DNA from: Roseiflexus sp. RS-1
GTDB lineage: Bacteria > Chloroflexota > Chloroflexia > Chloroflexales > Roseiflexaceae
Reading direction: 5' to 3'
Length of the DNA stretch: 64,000 bases
NCBI RefSeq assembly: GCF_000016665.1
Contig: NC_009523.1
Span: forward strand, 4,463,501-4,527,500
Shown here: positions 18,760 through 26,697 of the stretch, one piece after another
Numbering within the stretch: position 1 is the first letter of the stretch
Layout: each line of letters begins with the position of its first letter
Program-made: the position numbers and the translations under genes
Notes under the pieces: model-generated
The model's input: the letters and a program-made list of their open reading frames with translations, nothing else
What the model was told of the DNA's origin: nothing
Databases searched by the model: none

Positions 18760-20244
18760 ATGACATCGAAAGACGCTGCGCTACCGTTCGTTCTCTCGCT
18801 CGATATTGGCACCTCTTCGGTGCGCGCATTCGTGTTTGATGCGCGGGGAAGGCGAATAAGCGGCATTGGTGCGCGCGAACCGCTGGCAGTGCGCGTGTCG
18901 TCCGATGGCGCTGCGGAGATCGATGCGGCGGAACTGTTCGATGCCGTGGCGCGGTGCCTCGATGGTGCGCTTGCGCAGTCGGTCGATCTTCTTCCGCCGA
19001 ATGCCATCGCTGGCGTTGCCGTGACAACCCTGGCGCCCACCCTCGTGGCGCTCGACCGTGACGGCGTTCCACTGACACCGGTCTTTACCTATGCCGAGAC
19101 GCGCTGCGCGCAGGACGCAGCCGCACTGCAAGCGCGTCTCGACGAACGCGAGATCCATCAGCGCACCGGGTGCCTCCTGCGCACCAGTTACTGGCCTGCG
19201 CAACTTGCCTGGCTGCGACGCACACGCCCGGCGGTCTTCCGCCAGGCTGCATTCTGGGCGACATTTGGCGACTACCTGGAGTTGCGCCTCTTCGGACGAC
19301 GGCGTATCAGTTATTCCGTCGCTTCCTGGACCGGGCTGCTCGACCGGATGCTCCTGTCGTGGGATCTGCGATTGCTTGGCGAACTGGGGCTTCGCCCCGG
19401 ACAGCTGGCGTCACTCGTGGATCGGGATGTTCCTATCCAGGGGCTGCTCCCTGAACATACGGCGCGCTGGGCGGAACTGGCAGACGTGCCGTGGTTTCCC
19501 GCCATTGGTGATGGCGCGGCCGCCAGTATCGGCAGCGGATGCAGCGGACCAACCCGCGCTGCGCTGACGGTTGGCACCACCGGAGCATTGCGCATCACGC
19601 TGCCAACTGTAGCGCATGTGCCCGCCGGTCTCTGGTGCTATCGCATTGATCGTCACCGCGCACTGCTTGGCGGCGCGACGAGTGAGGGCGGCAATGTCGT
19701 TGCCTGGCTGCGGGATACCCTGCGGATCGATGAAGACCCGGATGTGCTTGATCGGGCGCTGTCCGCGCTTCCGCCCGATGGTCACGGGTTGACCATCCTG
19801 CCGTTTTGGGCGGGCGAACGCAGCCCTGGCTGGAGTGGCGATGTTCGAGCTGCGATCACCGGTCTGTCGTTGGGAGTAACGGCGCTCGAAATCCTGCGCG
19901 CTGGCATGGAATCTGTCGCGTACCGGTTTGCACTGATTCTGGAGCAGATCGAGCAGGCTGGCGTCACCCCTTCGGCTTTTATCGCCGGAGGTGGCGCACT
20001 GCTGGCGTCGCCCGCCTGGATGCAGATCATTGCCGACGTACTTGGGCGACCGCTCATCATCGCCGCAGAACCCGAAGTCAGCGCCAGAGGCGCGGCAATC
20101 CTGGCGCTCGATGCGCTCGGAGTGGCAGTGGATGAGCGCGACACTGCAACAGGCGCTGTTGGTTTTGTCCCCAACCCCGACAATTACAGCCGCTATCGCG
20201 CCGCAATCGCTCGCCAGCAGGCGCTGTACCGGCGGATGATCTAA
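18760..20244 (+). CDS. FGGY-family carbohydrate kinase
   Basis: ATP-dependent sugar kinase of 494 aa. The N-terminal phosphate-1 motif LSLDIGTSSVRAFVFD, mid-protein GDGAAASIGSG and the C-terminal adenosine-loop region IAGGGALLASPAWMQIIADV give the two-domain actin-like fold. The sequence resembles gluconokinases and xylulokinases, but substrate is not readable. A much longer open frame upstream (from 18274) is a shadow of the PAP2-like gene; ATG 18760 begins the conserved domain. It ends 6 bases before a repeat element. Confidence 0.87.
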   Translation: MTSKDAALPFVLSLDIGTSSVRAFVFDARGRRISGIGAREPLAVRVSSDGAAEIDAAELFDAVARCLDGALAQSVDLLPPNAIAGVAVTTLAPTLVALDRDGVPLTPVFTYAETRCAQDAAALQARLDEREIHQRTGCLLRTSYWPAQLAWLRRTRPAVFRQAAFWATFGDYLELRLFGRRRISYSVASWTGLLDRMLLSWDLRLLGELGLRPGQLASLVDRDVPIQGLLPEHTARWAELADVPWFPAIGDGAAASIGSGCSGPTRAALTVGTTGALRITLPTVAHVPAGLWCYRIDRHRALLGGATSEGGNVVAWLRDTLRIDEDPDVLDRALSALPPDGHGLTILPFWAGERSPGWSGDVRAAITGLSLGVTALEILRAGMESVAYRFALILEQIEQAGVTPSAFIAGGGALLASPAWMQIIADVLGRPLIIAAEPEVSARGAAILALDALGVAVDERDTATGAVGFVPNPDNYSRYRAAIARQQALYRRMI

Positions 20245-20248
20245 CAGA

Positions 20249-20532
20249 TAGAGATTGAGAATTATAGCGGTTCTCAGATACGTTGACCCCTGTCCGGGTC
20301 TGCCGTGCCGTGCGAGGCGCCCGTTTCCGGCAGAGCGTAGACCGAAATTCATTTCGGTCACCGTGTTGGTCGCGCGATTCTGGGAGTGTTCAACCCTGTC
20401 CAATTGGTTCAACCTCTGTGGGAACTGCTATAAATCCGGTATGCGCCTCTTGCCGTCGGGCTAAAGCCCTCGGCTATCCAGGGCGAAGCCCGCCTGCGCG
20501 GGCTATAGCGGATTATTTCTATAAAGACCATA
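20249..20532. repeat. Compound repeat: family 1 element interrupted by family 2 element
   Basis: Fills the convergent gap after the sugar kinase. The outer family 1 copy (reverse orientation) starts with AGAGATTGAGAAT near 20250 and resumes at 20432 with AATCCGG, two GC-rich hairpins (GGGCTAAAGCCC type and GCCCGCCTGCGCGGGC) and an end at AAAGACCAT (20524-20532). Between lies a family 2 element at 20263-20432, bounded by TATA on both sides and by imperfect inverted ends (AGCGGTTCTCAG / GGGAACTGCT). Family 2 carries an intact palindrome GACCGAAAT-TC-ATTTCGGTC at 20340-20359. No coding potential is seen. Confidence 0.8.
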
Positions 20533-20616
20533 TCAGGCATCCCCTGGGAGCGCGGGCGTCTCGCCCGCCAACGTCCAGATCAGACCGACGGTTATGCAGG
20601 CTTCCCCTATACCCCA

Positions 20617-20960
20617 TCATGGCCAGCACTGCGCTGTCTCGATGATAGCAGCGAACAGCGCCGCCCACAATGCAGGCTGACGGCGCTCAGCCAGCGCCGT
20701 CAGCCACGGCATCAGCGCTACAAGATCGCGGAGCAGTGCCGGGCGCCCGTTTTGTGCCAGGACACGCAGGGTCGGCGGGAATTGATCATCGAGCACGAGA
20801 CAGTCAGCCAGATGGGGACCCAGTGCCGCCAGCGCCTTCGCCCGCGCCTCTGCATCCGCGATGTCCCGTGCTGCCGCCAGCGCCTCGCCCAGCAACTCCG
20901 GCGGCAGGTAGGGGGGCAGCGCCGCCAGCGCCTCTGCCCGTACATCCGAGCGCCATTTCA
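20617..20960 (-). pseudogene. C-terminal relic of an alanine-rich helical-repeat protein
   Basis: An open frame without its own start encodes helical repeat units such as EALAALPPYLPPELLGEALA and ARAKALAALGPHL, followed by a Leu/Ala-rich end. The units look like the ALAAL-PHLP repeats of large HEAT/TPR-like proteins. It lies in a different frame from the TPR gene at 20804-21580, which runs across its beginning. I read it as the 3' remainder of a repeat protein joined out of frame to the TPR gene. Confidence 0.5.
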
Positions 20961-21580
20961 AACCTCCGAACTTCTTCCGCTGCAACCTGATCACCGGCAT
21001 GCTCGAACGCCTGTCCACTCAATGAGAAGCAGGTTCTGGCTCGATCATGCTCATCCAGAGCGGCATAAATTTCTCCCAGACCACGATAAGCGCATCCCAG
21101 ACACATGGCGTCGTTTGCCTGCTGTGCCATATCCAGCGAACGGTGCATTATGGTGAGAGCCTGTGCTGTATCTCCCAATTTCAGAAGAATATGTCCCTGT
21201 TCATAGAGATTCGCCGCAAAGCCAGCGAAGTCGTCAGGAAGGTGCGATACACGAAAATCATATTCTTTCTGAAACATGGTCTGAGCTTCGCAGAAGTTGC
21301 CCGCCATTCGCTCGACAACGCCCTGTTGATGCAGAACGATAGCCTGCCATTGGAGATCGTGCGCATCTTGCACGACACGATACAGATTCGTATATATCTC
21401 GCGCGCCTGATCGAATTTGTTCTGGAAGCAGCAGGTGAACGCCAGTCCGTGGGCTGCCTGTTTGTATTGCTCATACCGGGAGACCGGATATTTCGCTAAA
21501 GCCAGTGCGTAGAAGCGCCCGGCTTCATCGTACCTGCCGCTATCGAAGGCGAGAAACGCCTGGTAAAACAAGGGGTCCAT
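20804..21580 (-). CDS. TPR-repeat protein with frameshifted C-terminus
   Basis: Start ATG 21580 (MDPLFYQAFLAFDSGRYDEA) opens a TPR-type solenoid of at least five helical hairpins, including HGLAFTCCFQNKFDQAREIY, VLHQQGVVERMAGNFCEAQT, NLYEQGHILLKLGDTAQALT and CAYRGLGEIYAALDEHDRAR. After EEVRRFEMALG (near 20955) the frame becomes Gly/Ala/Arg-rich low-complexity sequence. A different frame there encodes sensible helical repeats, so the last ~50 codons are probably read-through of a frameshift. The first ~210 residues are credible; the function is unknown, probably protein-protein contact. Confidence 0.65.
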   Translation of the reverse strand: MDPLFYQAFLAFDSGRYDEAGRFYALALAKYPVSRYEQYKQAAHGLAFTCCFQNKFDQAREIYTNLYRVVQDAHDLQWQAIVLHQQGVVERMAGNFCEAQTMFQKEYDFRVSHLPDDFAGFAANLYEQGHILLKLGDTAQALTIMHRSLDMAQQANDAMCLGCAYRGLGEIYAALDEHDRARTCFSLSGQAFEHAGDQVAAEEVRRFEMALGCTGRGAGGAAPLPAAGVAGRGAGGSTGHRGCRGAGEGAGGTGSPSG

Positions 21581-21608
21581 TGGAAGAACAACTCCAGTGT
21601 CTATGTGT

Positions 21609-22664
21609 CTATCGCGCTGCCCGACGTTCCGGCATCGACAGCAGCACGCCTTCAAGCGCGAGTTGTGGGTTGACATTATCGCGCAAACGCTGCGCCGCCA
21701 GGTTGATGCTCGCAACAAAGGCATGCAGGTCGGGAAGGGCATACTGAGTCGCCACTGCTGCCAGATCATCACGGCGGTCAATATGGACGACCGCCTGTGG
21801 ACAACCGGCAGCCGTCAACAACACATCACGCCACCAGCTCTGCCACAAGTCGAGCATCTCGAACACTGCCGCCTGCTCACCGGCACGGTATGCTTTTGCG
21901 CGCTCTTCCGCCCAGCGCAGCCTGGCTGCCAGCGGTTGGTCGGTAAGGGCAAGGAGTTCGCTGAACTGTTCCTGGCGCGCTGCCAGTTGGTTGGGGTCTG
22001 CAACCATGCGGAGCGCCCATCCGATCCGTCCGCCGCTCCACGCCGCCAGGAGTTCGGCATCTTCGGCGGCAAGATTGCACTGTTGGCGCAGCGCGGCAGC
22101 CACCTGCGCCCGCGGCAACGGACGCAACCGCAGCAACTGGCAGCGTGAAACCACCGTCGGCAGCAGGCTGCCCGCCGTATGCGCTACCAGAATGAGCGTC
22201 GCATACGGCGGCGGCTCTTCCAGCGTCTTCAGCATCGCATTCGACGCCGCCTCGCTCAACTTTTCGGCATCGTGCAGAATAAAAACGCGCCGCCGTCCTT
22301 CATAGGGCTTCAGCATCATATCGCGCTGCCATTCGCGCACCGTGTCGATCTTGACCTCTTTCTGGCGGGCAGCTTCGTCGGCTTTGGCGCCCGCAGCCTG
22401 CATCGCCATCCCGGTCAGGCGTACATCCGGGTGATTGCCACGTTCGATCCGCTGGCAAGAGCGGCAACGCAGGCAGGGATCGGGCGTCCCCTGTTCGCAG
22501 TTAAGCGCCTGCGCCAGGCGTAACGCCAGCAACGCTTTCCCCACTCCCTCCGGACCGCCAATCAGATACGCATGCGCAATGCGGTTTCCGGCTATCGAGC
22601 GTCGCAGGAATTCGACTGCCCATTCGTGCCCGATGATGCCCCAGTTTTCCGGCTGTGCATTCAT
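21609..22664 (-). CDS. holB: DNA polymerase III delta-prime subunit
   Basis: Clamp-loader AAA+ subunit of 351 aa. The P-loop region is GGPEGVGKALLALRLAQAL (Ala replaces the usual Ser/Thr after GK). The zinc module is four cysteines in CEQGTPDPCLRCRSC. VFILHDAEKLSEAASNAML and KTLEEPPPYATLILVA correspond to Walker B/sensor 1, and SRCQLLRLRPL (SRC) is the clamp-loader arginine-finger motif. The weakened P-loop fits delta-prime, which does not hydrolyse ATP in the well-studied systems. It is divergent from the receiver gene at 22745. Confidence 0.9.
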   Translation of the reverse strand: MNAQPENWGIIGHEWAVEFLRRSIAGNRIAHAYLIGGPEGVGKALLALRLAQALNCEQGTPDPCLRCRSCQRIERGNHPDVRLTGMAMQAAGAKADEAARQKEVKIDTVREWQRDMMLKPYEGRRRVFILHDAEKLSEAASNAMLKTLEEPPPYATLILVAHTAGSLLPTVVSRCQLLRLRPLPRAQVAAALRQQCNLAAEDAELLAAWSGGRIGWALRMVADPNQLAARQEQFSELLALTDQPLAARLRWAEERAKAYRAGEQAAVFEMLDLWQSWWRDVLLTAAGCPQAVVHIDRRDDLAAVATQYALPDLHAFVASINLAAQRLRDNVNPQLALEGVLLSMPERRAAR

Positions 22665-22701
22665 GGTGTGACAATCCGTATCTTTTTGTTGTTCGAGCCG
22701 A

Positions 22702-22707
22702 TTATAA
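22702..22707 (-). promoter_or_regulatory. Possible -10 box for holB
   Basis: TATAAT reads on the minus strand 38 bases before the holB ATG. No convincing -35 is present at the right distance, so the call is weak. The same region must also serve the divergent receiver gene. Confidence 0.3.
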
Positions 22708-22744
22708 CTCTGTAGAAACGTTGTGATCTGCGAGGATGTAGATA

Positions 22745-23125
22745 GTGCGCTCCACCATTCTGATCATCGACAATGAACCGGAGCACCGTGATATTCTGGC
22801 TCGATTGCTTCGATCATACGGGTACGCGGTCATCGAAGCGACCCCTTCCAGCGCATTCGACCAGGCTTCCGTCAGACGACCCGATCTGATTCTCTGTTCG
22901 CTCTCTCTTCCAGGTCAACTCCTTTGGGAAACGGCACGACAACTACGCACCCTTCCTGAACTTACGACGGTTCCCGTGCTCGGTTCGACCGTCTATACCA
23001 CACTCATCAAGCGTTCGTCAGCACAGGCGATTGGTTGCATCGATTATGTTGAAAAACCGTTCGATCTGGACAGGCTGGTTGAGCGTGTGACAGCTCTGTT
23101 GTCGGCTGCGCCGATGTCGGCATAG
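22745..23125 (+). CDS. Single-domain receiver lacking the phosphoacceptor Asp
   Basis: CheY-like protein of 126 aa starting at GTG 22745. The fold markers are present: ILIIDNEPEHRDILARLLRS (acidic pocket D9, with N10), a Ser/Thr switch site (S81/T82) and the conserved lysine K104 in YVEKPFD. At the phosphorylation site the expected D-L-S-L-P-G reads S-L-S-L-P-G, with S52 replacing Asp, so ordinary phosphotransfer is not possible. It stands alone, divergent from holB and without a kinase next to it. It may act as a phosphorylation-independent scaffold or be on the way to loss. Confidence 0.82.
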   Translation: MRSTILIIDNEPEHRDILARLLRSYGYAVIEATPSSAFDQASVRRPDLILCSLSLPGQLLWETARQLRTLPELTTVPVLGSTVYTTLIKRSSAQAIGCIDYVEKPFDLDRLVERVTALLSAAPMSA

Positions 23126-23138
23126 CACGCATGAATTA

Positions 23139-23433
23139 CAGCATTTCTCAGATACGTTGACATCGTTCCTATCTGCGGCGTCGCACGAGGCGCCCGCTTC
23201 CGGCAGAGTGTAGACCGAAATTATGGTCTTTGAATAAATAATCCGGTGTAGCCCGCGCAGGCGGGCTTCGCCTTGCATAGCCGAGGGCTTCAGCCCCACG
23301 GCTCGTTCGGTATAGCGGATTAAATTCTCAATCTCCATCATTTCGGTCGCCGCGTGGGGCGCGATGGTAATTGTGGTCGTCCGAGGCGTGTTCAACCCTG
23401 TCCAACAGGTTTAACCTCTGTGAGAACTGCTAA
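23139..23433. repeat. Family 2 element carrying a family 1 insertion
   Basis: The outer copy is family 2 (left end GCATTTCTCAGATACGTTGA, right end TGAGAACTGCTA). Its central palindrome is split: GACCGAAAT (23213-23221) lies left and ATTTCGGTC (23340-23348) right of a ~118-bp family 1 element (23222-23340). Compared with the intact palindrome at 20340-20359, the insertion sits exactly at the dyad centre. Family 1 begins TATGGTCTTTGAATAAATAA and ends AATCTCCATC, with two GC-rich hairpins inside. The element separates the convergent receiver and fabF genes. Confidence 0.82.
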
Positions 23434-23475
23434 ATGGCGCAACGGCGCTGTTCTCTATGCGCTGATCCTGAAGAC

Positions 23476-24915
23476 TCACTGGATATAATCCGCTCGCTGC
23501 AACACCAGGACGCTGTTGATCCCGCCAAAGCCAAACGAATTCGACATTGCGATTCGGATGGCGGCGGGCCGCCCGTGCTGCGGAACGTAATCAAGGTCGC
23601 ACTGCGGGTCAGGATTCGTCAGGTTGATTGTTGGCGGGATGAACTGATGCTGCATCGCAAGGAGGGTTGCCGCCGCCTCCACCACGCCAGCGGCGCTCGT
23701 CAGGTGCCCGATCATCGACTTGGTGGCGCTGATAGGTACGCTGGAGGCATACTCGCCAAAGGCGGTCTTGATCGCCAGCGTTTCGGCAACGTCGCCGGTC
23801 GGCGTACCGGTGGCATGAGCATTGATGTAATCAACCTGCTGCGGTGTGATCCGCGCTCGCGCCATGGCGCGCACGATTGCGCGCGCTGCGCCATCGCCGT
23901 TTGGATGTGGCGCAGTTACGTGGTGCGCATCACAGGTTGACGCATAGCCGATGATCTCGGCATAGATGCGGGCGCCGCGTCGTCGCGCATGGGCAAGCGA
24001 CTCAAGCACCAGCACGCCCGCCCCCTCGCCGAGCACGAAGCCATCACGTTCGGCATCGAACGGGCGAGATGCCCCCGCCGGGTCGTGGTTGCGCGTCGAG
24101 AGCGCACGGATCGCACCAAAACTGGCGAGGGTCAGGCGGCAGATCGGCGCTTCGGTTCCGCCTGCCAGCATCACCGTGGCATCGCCGCGCCGGATGACTT
24201 CGGCAGCTTCGCCGATGGCCTGCGCACTCGCAGCACAGGCGGTGGCGATGGTCGTGTTGTACCCCATCAATCCGAGGTGGATGGCAACCTGGCACGACGG
24301 CATGTTGGGCAGGGCGCTGGTGATGTAGAACGGGCTGATCCGTGACGCGCCACGCTCGAAGAGAATCTTCGCCGCCGCTTCGGTGTCAGGCGGCGACGTG
24401 CTGCCACAGGCGATCAACGCGCCGGTATCGTACCGGTTGCTGTCATCGATCGTGAACCGGGCGTCATCGAGCGCCATGCGCGCCGCAGCAATGGCGAACT
24501 GTGTTCCGCGTGAGACGCGCCGCGCCTCTTTTGCGTCCATGTAATCGCGCGCGTCGAAATTGCGCACCTCAGCAGCAATCGTGGTGGTGGCATCACCCGG
24601 ATCGCACAGTGTGATCGGACCGACGCCGCTGCGTCCTTCCGCCAGCCCCTGCCAGAACGTCTCCAGATCGTTGCCGAGTGGCGTGACCACCCCGATACCG
24701 GTGACAACCACGCGACTGTCTTCATTTCCCTGATCGATCAGGGCAGGTTGCGGTTGCAGCGCTGGCTCGTCCTCGAACACCTCCGCCAGCAGTTGATCGA
24801 TACGCAGCGCAAGCGTCTCGTGATCGGCGAGCGTTGCGCTTTCGGTCAATGCTGCAAGAATGCGTTCACGCACCTGCACGCGCCGTGACGGCGTGTTGTG
24901 AGAGACAGGCGACAT
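23476..24915 (-). CDS. fabF: Beta-ketoacyl-ACP synthase II with N-terminal extension
   Basis: Condensing enzyme of fatty acid synthesis, 479 aa. ATG 24915 follows AGAGGAG; an upstream ATG at 24954 lacks an RBS. The thiolase-fold core starts near residue 68 with VVVTGIGVVTPLGND. Catalytic residues are Cys in TACAASAQAIGEA, His in NAHATGTPTGD and His in KSMIGHLTSAAG; the C-terminal loop is NSFGFGGIN. The first ~66 residues are a charged helical extension not seen in standard FabF (about 410 aa). No ACP-type DSL motif is in it. Confidence 0.9.
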   Translation of the reverse strand: MSPVSHNTPSRRVQVRERILAALTESATLADHETLALRIDQLLAEVFEDEPALQPQPALIDQGNEDSRVVVTGIGVVTPLGNDLETFWQGLAEGRSGVGPITLCDPGDATTTIAAEVRNFDARDYMDAKEARRVSRGTQFAIAAARMALDDARFTIDDSNRYDTGALIACGSTSPPDTEAAAKILFERGASRISPFYITSALPNMPSCQVAIHLGLMGYNTTIATACAASAQAIGEAAEVIRRGDATVMLAGGTEAPICRLTLASFGAIRALSTRNHDPAGASRPFDAERDGFVLGEGAGVLVLESLAHARRRGARIYAEIIGYASTCDAHHVTAPHPNGDGAARAIVRAMARARITPQQVDYINAHATGTPTGDVAETLAIKTAFGEYASSVPISATKSMIGHLTSAAGVVEAAATLLAMQHQFIPPTINLTNPDPQCDLDYVPQHGRPAAIRIAMSNSFGFGGINSVLVLQRADYIQ

Positions 24916-24956
24916 TGCGCTCGCTCCTCTCTGTACAATACTGGAACAAAACACTA

Positions 24957-25877
24957 TTATAATCGTCCTGCAGCGACAAGCGCCAGTACAATCGATCCGG
25001 CCATAATACGATAGATGCCAAACGCCACAAAACTGTGATTGGCGACATAGCGCAGCAACCAGTCAATGCTCAGCCACGCCACAATCAGTGAGACCACCAG
25101 CCCCAGGAAGAGCCGTCCCACGTCTCCCGGAGTCACCTGTTCCAGGCTGGTCAGCAGATCGACGACCGTTGCCGCGCCGAGCGTCGGAATCGCCAGGTAG
25201 AACGAAAACGTCGTCGCTGCCCGTCGGTCGAGACCGACGACCATTCCGCCGATGATTGACGCCGCCGAACGCGAGACCCCCGGCGTCAGCGCCAGGACCT
25301 GGGCGATACCGATGCCAAGCGCCTGGCGGAGTGATAATCGGGTGGCATCGTGGACAGTCGCAGTGCGCCGGGGCAATCGCTCGACGATGATCAGGACGAT
25401 GCCGCCGACGATCAGGGCTGTGCCGATGACCACCGGCGAAAAGAGCACTGCCTTGATCCATCCGTGCAGCGCAAGTCCGATGATCGCTGCCGGAAGGAAT
25501 GCGACACCGATTGCGATCCAGAATCGTCGCGTGTGCGGATCGCGCGGCGCCATACGCGCCTGGCGGAGCAGGTCGGACGCATAGTACCCCACGACAGCAA
25601 GAACCGCGCCGAGCTGAATGAAAATCTCGAAGGTTCCTCCGATGCTCCCCTCGAAACTCAGCAGGTTCGACACAATCAGCAGATGACCTGTCGATGAGAT
25701 CGGGAGAAACTCGGTCAATCCCTCAACGATGCCCAGCACCGCGGCTTTCCACCAGTCGCTGGCGGTCGGAACCGCGATCAATAGCGCGATTCCGAGCAAT
25801 GCCAGGGCAACCAGCATCAGCACGAAAGTTTTGCGCGAACGCGCTTGATCGACCGGTGCAAGTTCAGAAGAGTGCAT
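24957..25877 (-). CDS. uppP: Undecaprenyl-diphosphatase UppP/BacA
   Basis: Membrane phosphatase that recycles undecaprenyl pyrophosphate for cell-wall and glycan synthesis. The 306-aa protein has about eight helices. Family motifs are LGIVEGLTEFLPISSTGHL (catalytic Glu-rich motif) and TPGVSRSAASI (Arg-containing second motif). The start is taken at ATG 25877; the N-terminal ~25 residues are polar and not conserved, so a later start is possible. Confidence 0.92.
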   Translation of the reverse strand: MHSSELAPVDQARSRKTFVLMLVALALLGIALLIAVPTASDWWKAAVLGIVEGLTEFLPISSTGHLLIVSNLLSFEGSIGGTFEIFIQLGAVLAVVGYYASDLLRQARMAPRDPHTRRFWIAIGVAFLPAAIIGLALHGWIKAVLFSPVVIGTALIVGGIVLIIVERLPRRTATVHDATRLSLRQALGIGIAQVLALTPGVSRSAASIIGGMVVGLDRRAATTFSFYLAIPTLGAATVVDLLTSLEQVTPGDVGRLFLGLVVSLIVAWLSIDWLLRYVANHSFVAFGIYRIMAGSIVLALVAAGRL

Positions 25878-26310
25878 GCAGCTTTCGCTTTCCAAATGAT
25901 TCGAAGTGGTGTTTGACCCTGCGATCAACCAGTATTAGCGCAACCGGGCGTATCAGTGTGTACCGGTGCATTATACCAGACGTAGTGGAACGTTCGAGAT
26001 TGGCGGGGTCGCGGTAGCGCATTTGGGTGACACAGCATTGATCTCCACATGCGCGTTATGGGGCAATTCGACCGCGTAATGACATTTGACACTCGTCTTG
26101 CGCCATCCTGGAAGCAAGAGATCGCGCGGAACGAGGTGAAAGATATGCTATTTGAGTGGACAGAGCCGAAAATCCGCTTGCGTAGAATAAAGAAGTGGTA
26201 TACAATAGTTGAAGGAGTAATCAGATCTCAATCCTCTCCTTGATTGCTTATCATTTGCCCGTCAGGGATTTTCATTCAGTGTCTGGCAGAACTATAGAAA
26301 GGATGCCGCT
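25878..26310. other. Intergenic gap, no convincing gene
   Basis: 433 bases between divergent uppP and the AT-hook protein gene. One 64-codon frame (26049-26243) exists, but it lacks a good RBS, uses many codons untypical of neighbours (ATA, AGA, CTA) and resembles nothing I know. The right half is lower in GC than the surroundings and probably holds the promoter of the 26311 gene (TATACAAT at about 26199 is a possible -10). Confidence 0.4.
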
Positions 26311-26697
26311 ATGCCCAAGGTTCGCAAACTCACAAAGGAAGAGGTACTCGTCCTCGAAAACAAAGGTAAAGGCATGAGAGCGCTGATCGCGGCAGAGTAC
26401 GATCAATTTCTGGAAGACTATACCATCGGCGATTATGGTGAGGTGGAGCTTGAACCGGACGAAAGGCGCACAACCGTCCGTAATCGCCTGCGTGCTGCCG
26501 CAAGACGCCGGGGGTTCGACATTCTGTTCTTCCGCACGCGCGGATCGACAATTCCATTCAAAATCGTTGAACTGATTCCAGAGGCGCTCGAACCGTCGGC
26601 TTCTGTTGCATCTTCTACAAACCTGGCATCGGAAGGACTTCCTCGTAGAAGACCGGGGCGACCGCGCAAGTACCCGATTAGTGTATCAAACACCTAG
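26311..26697 (+). CDS. Small basic protein with C-terminal AT-hook motif
   Basis: 128-aa protein of unknown family. Residues 1-45 are helical and charged (MPKVRKLTKEEVLVLENKGK). Residues 50-88 form a basic helix and strand unit (RNRLRAAARRRGFDILFFRT, then PFKIVELIP) that could be a DNA-binding fold. After a flexible Ser/Ala linker the end is RRRPGRPRKYP, a textbook AT-hook core (GRP flanked by basic residues). A nucleoid-associated or regulatory DNA-binding role is likely. Its stop codon overlaps that of the convergent PLD gene. Confidence 0.75.
   Translation: MPKVRKLTKEEVLVLENKGKGMRALIAAEYDQFLEDYTIGDYGEVELEPDERRTTVRNRLRAAARRRGFDILFFRTRGSTIPFKIVELIPEALEPSASVASSTNLASEGLPRRRPGRPRKYPISVSNT

Noticed and set aside
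26049-26243. 64-codon frame upstream of the AT-hook gene
   Set aside because: No good RBS, atypical codons and no recognisable family. Left as a comment on the gap only.
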